From: Absidia repens
Taxonomy: Eukaryota; Mucoromycota; Mucoromycetes; Mucorales; Cunninghamellaceae
Assembly: GCA_002105175.1 (NCBI GenBank)
Contig: MCGE01000011.1
Coordinates: 930,001-994,000 of the forward strand
DNA: 64,000 nt
Direction of reading: 5' to 3'
Below, piece by piece: positions 56,760 to 64,000 of this stretch. The position numbers and the translations under genes are program-made. Under the pieces are notes generated by a model. That model did not search any database. It saw only the letters and a list, made by a program, of their open reading frames with translations, and was not told the DNA's origin. The stretch's first letter is position 1, and every line of letters begins with the position of its first letter.

Positions 56760-59700
56760 ATGGCGTATTTTACATCTCGGCATACCACAACATCAACGGA
56801 ACAAGGCGGCGAAATCGGCAACAAGGATGAAAAGCAACCGCTATTATCAGACGGATCACGATCTCAGTATCATTCAACCTCACCAAAACATTCAACAGAA
56901 AATATCAAACAATTGCCATACTCCTCTTCTTGCACTAATGGTACTGATAATTTACTGTCACCCTACAAACGACTTGCTCATTTACGGCGCACCACCTGGT
57001 CTGATCAATCAAGTAGTTCTGCATCGCCTGTTGATCAGTGCTATGAAGATACTCCTACACCGATACAACTGCCTTCATTCCATCTCTCCCCACACAGCGA
57101 TTCGTCCTCACTGGCGGCAATGGATCAGAACAGCACTATTACATATGAATTACACTGGATGGTTACATGGGCTCTGTTTGCGTGTCTTTTGTGCCCTATT
57201 GGTGCCACCATTATTGTGTTTACTTCACCTGAAATCAGCAATCACTATACATGGATGCAACAATCGCTACAACCATTATTGGTGGTATTTTGGAGCTTGC
57301 TTGTAGTGTTTTGGAAACATCACCCTGAAAAGATACAATCCTTCTTGCATTGGGCGCAAAATGCTTGTCTTATCACAATGATGTCCTTCTTTACCGTGCT
57401 TGGCTTGTTCGATACAACACCTGAATATATATATATCTTGGTGGCAGTGCTCTCTGTATCACTCTGTTTATTCTATGTGGCTCGGCGGCTGGATCTTGCT
57501 GATGAACGCCAACGTTTATGGTTCCAACAACGACTTCGCGATCAGCACAGTTTTGCTCAACGACTTATCAACGATCAGACCTATGTGTATTCGCAACGAC
57601 GCATGACGTTTTTATCTACGGTGACAAACGAAATTCAAGATGCCGTTCTCATGATTCTCACCACTCTGGAACAATTCTCACCTGCCATTGTCCTCAACAA
57701 TACACAAGAACTGCTCAGTGCTTGCTCGATTGCTGTACCTATCACCAGTATTAGCGCCATCCACACCACCGTGAAACAAGTTTATCACATCAGCTCTCAC
57801 TTACAGCTCATGTCTTGCCTTGTTCATGAAAGTAACAACAACGACAACAGAAACGGCATCAATGGCAATTCTTGTGAACCAGATTCTTCGTCGGCTTCAA
57901 CAAAAACACAAGTAGTGAACAACATGCAATCTCAAATCCGTCAACCTTTTGATGTTGGAGATCTTTTACAAAATGCGGGCGACGCTTTGGCTGGTATGGC
58001 TTCAAAATTGGATGTCAATATGGTTTTATATCACTTCGACAACAAACTACACCACACCCGCGTCATTGGTGATGAAAACGCCTTCAGACATGCCCTACTG
58101 AACGTATGTTGATACAATGTATGAGGAAAGATAGATAGAAAATTATGTACTAATTGACTCTTTTTTTATTCATTTAGTTGCTACGAAATATATTGGAAGG
58201 CAGCACCCCTGGTGCGTGTATTGAAGTGGGGTTGAATTTGGTACCAGTGGAAAGTGACAACAGCAAGATGATAGTGATACTTGATACTACTCATACATGT
58301 TCTCCTGCCATTCCTGAACATTTATCCTCTGCCTCTATATTATTATCCAATGCAAATTTGACTTCTCAACTAGTTCGTTATATTGGTGGTCATCTCTCTG
58401 TGCGCAGTTTATCAAACAAGAAGACACGATTTGAAATGGTGGTGGAAATGGATCTGGCCAGCAAAAATGACGACCATTTACTCTTTATCGGTGACACTTC
58501 AACACAGACGACTGGAACAAATACACCACTTCTCAATTCTTATCATCATATCAAGTTTGCAAACGAACCAACGATGAAGGACCTCTCAAAATTTATGGAA
58601 AACCTCAGGGGGTTGAAGATGGTTTTACATGCTAAGGAACAAAGCGTGTTTGCCAAACATTTGACGGGTTGCCTTGCAAGTTGGAATAGTGATATCAGTC
58701 ATGTGCCAGTATCTCGATTGGATGACAGTAGAGGATCGATGATGAACGAAACTGATAGAACACCAGATTCAGACGGAAACACCAGCTCATCAACTCCACC
58801 AACTTCATCTGCTACTGAAAGTGTCACGGATTACCAGCAACGACAACAAAAGCATCACGTCCATAATCATCCTCACTACCGCCACCATCAGATTTATTCT
58901 ACTGGACCACCGAATACAACAACAGGGGTGGCATCAACTGGATCTACACCTTCATCAAAAATGTCATCACGACCTACATCCACCAATATACCACATGTAC
59001 CGTCACCGGCCACTGAAGAGGAACATCTTCTTGCTATTCCCCCCGCATTTATCCTCATCGATGACAACATTATGACACTGGAACACAAATTACTGGAATT
59101 CAGAACGCACCCACCGGTTTCAGCTATACCAGCCCACGGTCGTCGACACAAGCATATGAAATCGAATCAAACTGCACACCATCATGGTCCGACAACTGCC
59201 ATCATTCACTTCACCTCGTTGATCAATTACAAGCGTGTTAGAGATACGATTCAATGGGCGTCGACGCTATCCACTCCCTTCGCTATGCCTCGACTTATTG
59301 TAGTACCGAAACCTGCCGGTCCTCGACGATATTTGACTGCTCTCCACACAGTTTGGCACGAAGCGATGGTGGAACCACATTTTATTCCGATTGCGACGTC
59401 TCCAGGTAGTCCTGTGCCAACTGTGCTCTTGTCCTCGATGTTATCTCAAGTTATTGAACAACCGTCCAGCATCACACCCCCGACACCAAATAGCGATCAA
59501 TTACTCTCTTCGTCGAATCAGCAGCATCATCGACCTCGACGACCGACAAACGGCGCTTATAGCCCTTCAACAATGTATACAGAACAACTACAGCAGCAGC
59601 AACACGAAGGCAGCAATTATTTCTTCGATCGGTCTGGTGTTGGTGGCAACCTTGTACAAACATCCGCGGGATCCCATTTACATAACATCAACAACCACGA

Positions 59701-61831
59701 CAATAAGGGTCTTCGTCGGCGATCTTTGAGGGAAATCTCGGAAGCTATGTCTCAAGGAGCTGAAAACCAACAAGATAACAACAATATCAACAGTGGCATT
59801 TTGGATGGATCATTGGAATGTGCAGCTCTATCACCTTTGCGACGGACGATTCCTTTACTGACATCATCGGCTGTCTCACCCAGCTATCTCATACCCTCGG
59901 TATCATCCAGTACTAAAAACGCAGACGCACATGGACTACCAATGATGGCAGCGACAGATGGATCAGCAACAGAAACACCGGCAGTCTCAACGATATCGTC
60001 GTCAATAACGGAAACAGACATCAATACGTGCAACAATGTATCCAGCGTTTCAACAACCCCGGCCAATGTGTGTGGATCATCATTGGAAGGGACGTTACCC
60101 CTGACTCATTTACCTGTAGTTACGCCAACAGACCAAGAACCCCTTTTATCTACTTCGACGAACACTGATGTGGCGACTGTAGGACCTAGCAGCACCAACA
60201 ACGATAACAGCAACAGCAACAATAACAATATTGCCACCCCATCGCCCTCCGATCATTTATCAGCAAGCAACACGAAGACGGAACCTTCCAAACCTATGTC
60301 TCGAATGGCCAGCATCAAGCTCAACAAACGCAAGAGGAAAGAGAAAGGGTCACCATTTGCCAATGTCGTAAGCCCGCCTATCAATGTGTTGATTGTGGAA
60401 GGTAAGCAAAAGAAAAACAGGGACACGACTGTGTAAATGCAGTACCAACATGCCAACTCTTCCTCCCCCTCCTTTTTTTTTTTTTTTTTTTTTTTGTTAT
60501 CGATAGATAATATGATCAACCAGGCTATTTTATCAGCATGGATGAAAAAACACAAAATCAAATTTTCTGTAGCAAGCAATGGTCAAGAAGCGGTCGAAAA
60601 GTGGAAAGGTGGTGGCTTTCATTTGATCTTGGTAAAATAGATAAACCCTCTCCCCGCAATAGAAAAATATGAAATTACTCACTGATATTTTTTCTTTTAA
60701 AAAAAAAAAAATTAGATGGACATTCAACTTCCTGTGATGAGTGGTATCGATGCTACGAAAATGATCCGATCTATTGAAAAGGAACAAAGAATTGGCGTAT
60801 TACCAATGTCATCATCCTTTTTACGTCAACAACAACAACGTCAAGCGAATGATTCAATGGATGTATCAGTGGACACCACGGACATGATTCATCCGACAGC
60901 TTCACCGTCACCATCGTCATCGTCATCACCATCATCATTAACGTCGACAGCATTACCTGATTCACAACTTTCCACAACACCATCGACGTTCCGTTCACCT
61001 GTTATTATCGTGGCATTGACAGCATCATCATTGGAATCGGACAGACATGCGGCATTAGCGGCGGGCTGTAACGATTTTCTCACCAAACCTGTTAGCTTGG
61101 AATGGCTGGAAAAGAAGATCATTGAATGGGGTTGCATGCAAGCGCTGATTGACTTCGAAGGATGGCGACGATGGAAACGCACGGCGCACGATGAAGATGT
61201 CTCTTCTTGGGCAAGCAAGGTCAACAAGCAAGGGAGTGGTAGTGGTGCAGATGCTTCTCTTGTGACTCCCCCCTCTTCCTCTTCCTCCTTCCTCCACAGA
61301 AACGGCAGGTTGCCTACTCCTGGAATCCATAGTATGGTGATGGGTGGTCGCAGCAGTGGTGGTAGTGGTGTGACGATTAGCACTGATGTGGTTGGGCAAG
61401 CTTCCTTTTCTGGTCAAGACACACTTTCCCCATTGCCTCCTCCATCCGCAGGCTCGACCATAAGCAATATCAGCGATCTCTCTTCTCACATGGTGGACAA
61501 TAGTGGCAATGCATCAGATGGTAAACGAAAAGGTATCTTACTCCCTGGCGCGGTTGGACTGAACAAGCGGCGATTCTCGACAGTAGACAAACAATCATTA
61601 CGACGACACAATACCACATCTGGAAGTCATTCCTATCATCACCAACAGCAGCAACAGCAATACAATTATCAGTACCCATCGACACCTATCAACCGGGCAA
61701 CATCTTTCTCGAAATTACCAATCCAAAAAAGCTATAGCGAATCAGTGACCGGTCTAGGAATTCGAAGAAAAGTCACGAAAAAGGCTGTCTCAATGGATGA
61801 TACGATGCGTGCTCCGACCTCTGTAGGATAA
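56760..61831 (+). CDS. ssk1: Ssk1-type response regulator with membrane and pseudo-kinase domains
   Basis: Predicted HOG-pathway response regulator acting on Ssk2/Ssk22-type MAPKKKs. It has 1602 residues from exons 56760-58103, 58178-60401, 60507-60631 and 60716-61831. Residues about 125-245 contain four hydrophobic spans (for example TWALFACLLCPIGATIIVF). A histidine-kinase-like region follows, but the H-box reads FLSTVTNEIQDAVL with Asn where the phospho-His should be. The N-box is DENAFRHALLNLLRNILEGS, and the G-box is unrecognisable. Long Ser/Thr/Asn-rich linkers precede the receiver domain: INVLIVEDNMINQAILSAWM, FHLILMDIQLPVMSGIDATK (phospho-Asp), an insert, VIIVALTASSLESDRHAALA and CNDFLTKPVSLEWLEKKIIE, which match Ssk1/Mcs4. 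The start was chosen as the first ATG of a long open exon. Confidence 0.92.
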
Positions 61832-62531
61832 TTATTTTAGTATGATGTTTTAGATAGCTTTTTTTTAGTATCATTCAGTTTAAATGACCTATGTTTATCA
61901 AATAAAGAAAAAAAAAGTGCATTTACCTCCCTTATCGTTTTGATTGTATTGTTTTTTTTTTTTTGTTTTTTTTTTTTGTGAAAAAAGAGGGGTATGATCT
62001 TTAGATAGATGGATATATGGCTATGATTATTTATGTGACGACAATGTTGCCATGATAGTGATATGATAATACACCTCCATTGATCTCCGTGACCCACTCC
62101 CTTTTTTATTTTATTGTCATGGTCTCCCTTCAAATTGCATATGAAACCTGTCAAAAACTCTCGAAAAACGCCAAGGAGTTTATCAATTGAAACTGTGGTG
62201 TTTTCATCGCCCTTTTTTTTTTTTTTTTTTTTTTTTTTGGACAAGGTTGTTGTAGTCGTAATAGGTATCCTTGATAAAAACACACACTCACACATAAAAA
62301 TAGGAGAAGAACAATCAATTTGTATGTGGCAGTTTGATACAAAGAAGGGAAAAATCGTGAACAAAGGAGTTGCGTTAAAGAACGAACTATAAAGTCTATT
62401 TCATTCGATTTTCTTTCTTTTTCTGAATTTTACTTCTTTATATACTGATTCATTGTCTTCTTTTTTTTTTCTTTTTTTTTTTTTTTTTCTTACTCCATTC
62501 ATTTTAAGCTTAGCAAGGAAATAATTACAAA
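61832..62531. other. Intergenic between Ssk1 and the FALAQF protein
   Basis: AATAAAG near 61901 follows Ssk1. Long T runs occur at about 61951-61977, 62211-62238 and 62460-62488 on the plus strand. The last part is the T/C-rich leader of the next gene. No gene is supported. Confidence 0.5.
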
Positions 62532-63620
62532 ATGCAACGTTATGATCATCAGCCTAGTAAATCATATAATACCACGTTTGCATTGGCGCAATTTTTGACA
62601 ACTACTGGACCTGAAGATTATTCCAACTATCGTAGTAACAATAGAATCAGTCAATATGATAATGGTATTTCCTTTGACCCTCAAACAAGCCAATCTTTGC
62701 AAACAAACAAGATGAAATTTTTTGATCGCTTAAGAAAAAAATCAAATCATAACAATTCAAAGTTTATTCCACAGCAAGAGCAAAAAAATTTACAGTCGTC
62801 TCATCAATTCCCTAATCAGGGCAAAGCACCATTATCCGCTTGGGCCAACCCATCTTCTCCACTGGATCGAGGAACAGTTCACAAAAAACATATTCCATTG
62901 TTAGACGATATTAATCAGCCTAATTTACAAATGAATACTTATCAACACCAGCAAAAACATCCATCGTTCTATGAGGCAGAAGATAATTCGTTTAATAATG
63001 CAGGCGATACACTCCCTTCTTTTCCAACCCCGCCCGCCTCTTCTTTGCATGAATCCGAGGAAAATCAACAACAAGTCTCATCCCTTCTATTTTCTTCCTC
63101 CTCATCATCATTGATATCAGAATCATCACCTGCATATACACCTACCCCTATTACTCGAAGCAAAACAGCTACCGTGACGGTCAATCAATCCCATAAAAAA
63201 GGAATTCGACGAGGATCTCGCCATATTCAAGTGCAAACTGAGGATGATAGTGAATTATTTTCAAAAAAAGAAGGTCCACCTACACCAAGTGATCATCCAT
63301 CATCTGATAATCAAGTGACAGCCCCTGCAACAGCAGCAATTCCAGCAATTGCAACAGCAGAAGCCATTCAGCAGCAAAACAATAAGGACCGATGTGACCT
63401 TTGTTCCCGGCCTTTCAATCAGCAACATTTAAAACGCCGACAGAGGCGCGGCAGCTGTCCAGCTGTCTTAGCCTCCGGAGCCAAAATGAAATTAATGGGA
63501 CATGAAGCAGGTGTGCTATTGGCTTTGATTGATCAATTGAAACAACAGTTGGTGGAAGAACAACAATCAAGAAAACTTTTGGAAAAAGCCATCCAATCAC
63601 AATGGTTGGAAAAAAACTAA
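62532..63620 (+). CDS. Disordered protein with FALAQFL..TGPEDY motif, function unknown
   Basis: A single-exon 362-residue protein. Near the N-terminus is TTFALAQFLTTTGPEDYSNY, a short hydrophobic-acidic motif that looks conserved, followed by KMKFFDRLRKKS, a basic amphipathic patch. The middle is Gln/Asn/Ser/Pro-rich and likely disordered, with FPTPPASSLHESEE and SRSKT-like possible phosphosites (ITRSKTATVTV). A Cys pair CDLCSRPF with HLKRRQRRGSCPAVLAS lies near residues 290-315; this could bind metal. The end is a probable coiled coil (LLALIDQLKQQLVEEQQSRK). No known domain is recognised. The gene is supported by a pyrimidine leader, codon quality and length. Confidence 0.8.
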   Translation: MQRYDHQPSKSYNTTFALAQFLTTTGPEDYSNYRSNNRISQYDNGISFDPQTSQSLQTNKMKFFDRLRKKSNHNNSKFIPQQEQKNLQSSHQFPNQGKAPLSAWANPSSPLDRGTVHKKHIPLLDDINQPNLQMNTYQHQQKHPSFYEAEDNSFNNAGDTLPSFPTPPASSLHESEENQQQVSSLLFSSSSSSLISESSPAYTPTPITRSKTATVTVNQSHKKGIRRGSRHIQVQTEDDSELFSKKEGPPTPSDHPSSDNQVTAPATAAIPAIATAEAIQQQNNKDRCDLCSRPFNQQHLKRRQRRGSCPAVLASGAKMKLMGHEAGVLLALIDQLKQQLVEEQQSRKLLEKAIQSQWLEKN

Positions 63621-64000
63621 AAAACTTTTTTCCCTAGTAGTAAAACATAACTCAGCTCGCTTTTAATTTTTTTTCCTTCCTTCCTATTACATAACGGCAT
63701 AACTGCTTATAATTTTTAATGAATCACATCTGACAATAAAAAAAAATATTATACATATAAAAAAAAAAAACTATTTTTCTTTCTATCACATAAAAGGAAA
63801 TTGGTGATGATGACGATTGAAAATTTGATAAATGGGGATGTTTAACCTCGGAATCTCACCCAACTGAAATAGTTTTCCCGCACTTTTTTTTTTTTTTGTT
63901 TTTATGTGTGTGTCAAAAATTTTCAAATGCCGCCCAGAGTGAGTTGGTGATAAAAAAAAAATAAAAAAAGGAATTCAGCCAAACTGAAATAAAAAAGATA
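63621..64000. other. Right edge, intergenic
   Basis: AATAAAAAAAAATATT near 63736 probably ends the preceding transcript. The last 150 bases contain TTTCCCGCAC and a T run (about 63883-63900) that resemble promoter heads elsewhere in the window, so a gene may begin just beyond. Nothing coding is seen inside. Confidence 0.45.

Noticed and set aside
1..64000. tRNA, 5S rRNA or telomerase RNA genes
   Set aside because: I scanned both strands for B-box-like GGTTCGAATCC and for telomere-template sequence and found nothing convincing. This was an eye scan, not a covariance search.

Overview
This is a AT-rich eukaryotic nuclear window, almost certainly from an early-diverging fungus of the Mucoromycota (a Mucorales-type genome). 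The genes are closely spaced and cut by many short introns with GTAAGT/AG borders. Leaders are polypyrimidine, and homopolymer A/T runs are abundant. The protein set is fungal: Gpb, RACK1, Ssk1, Vta1, Nmd3, a Zrt3-like ZIP, a Pcl-type cyclin and an HSPA12-like Hsp70. Beta-tubulin carries Ala198 and Tyr167, which are benzimidazole-insensitivity residues. No tRNA, rRNA, CRISPR array or prokaryotic operon was seen. The species cannot be named from the sequence alone.

Layout: 0.9-2.7 kb, LaeA/UMTA-like methyltransferase (-). 3.0-5.1 kb, ABHD12-like hydrolase (-). 5.6-8.2 kb, HSPA12-like Hsp70 with a Q/P/Y tail (+). 8.9-9.3 kb, small mitochondrial-type protein (-). 9.6-13.5 kb, gene-poor, with a possible tiny gene, a GT-rich island and repeat copy A. 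13.8-15.7 kb, divergent ribosomal proteins uS4 (-) and eL21 (+). 16.2-17.6 kb, G-protein beta (+). 18.6-20.0 kb, lipoate ligase (+). 20.3 kb, small Pro/His/Tyr-rich protein (+). 21.3-22.0 kb, repeat copy B. 22.6-23.3 kb, cyclin (-). 23.8-25.4 kb, a probably decayed gene (-). 25.7-27.5 kb, RACK1 (-) with two intronic U24-type snoRNAs. 28.2-28.6 kb, small MGCC lipid-anchor protein (-). 29.7-31.2 kb, ERGIC2/Erv41 (+). 31.8-33.3 kb, ZIP transporter (-). 35.2-36.0 kb, repeat copy C. 36.7-38.1 kb, Vta1 (-). 38.5-39.1 kb, eL36 (-). 40.7-41.9 kb, SIS-CBS sugar-phosphate isomerase (+). 42.3-44.4 kb, beta-tubulin (+). 46.0-46.7 kb, repeat copy D. 47.8-50.2 kb, MFS sugar transporter (-). 51.4-53.0 kb, PAQR receptor (+). 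53.4-55.3 kb, NMD3 (+). 56.8-61.8 kb, Ssk1-like response regulator with membrane segments and a degenerate histidine-kinase core (+). 62.5-63.6 kb, disordered protein of unknown function (+).

The genes do not form one pathway. Themes that recur are ribosome production and translation (uS4, eL21, eL36, NMD3, RACK1 with its snoRNAs) and signalling (Gbeta, Ssk1, PAQR, cyclin). Membrane traffic and transport are also represented (Vta1, Erv41, ZIP, sugar porter). The observations most worth following are the paired U24-like snoRNAs, the dispersed ~0.7 kb noncoding repeat family, the Ssk1 architecture, the tubulin residues, two GC-AG introns hidden inside read-through frames, and the multi-exon gene remnant near 24 kb.
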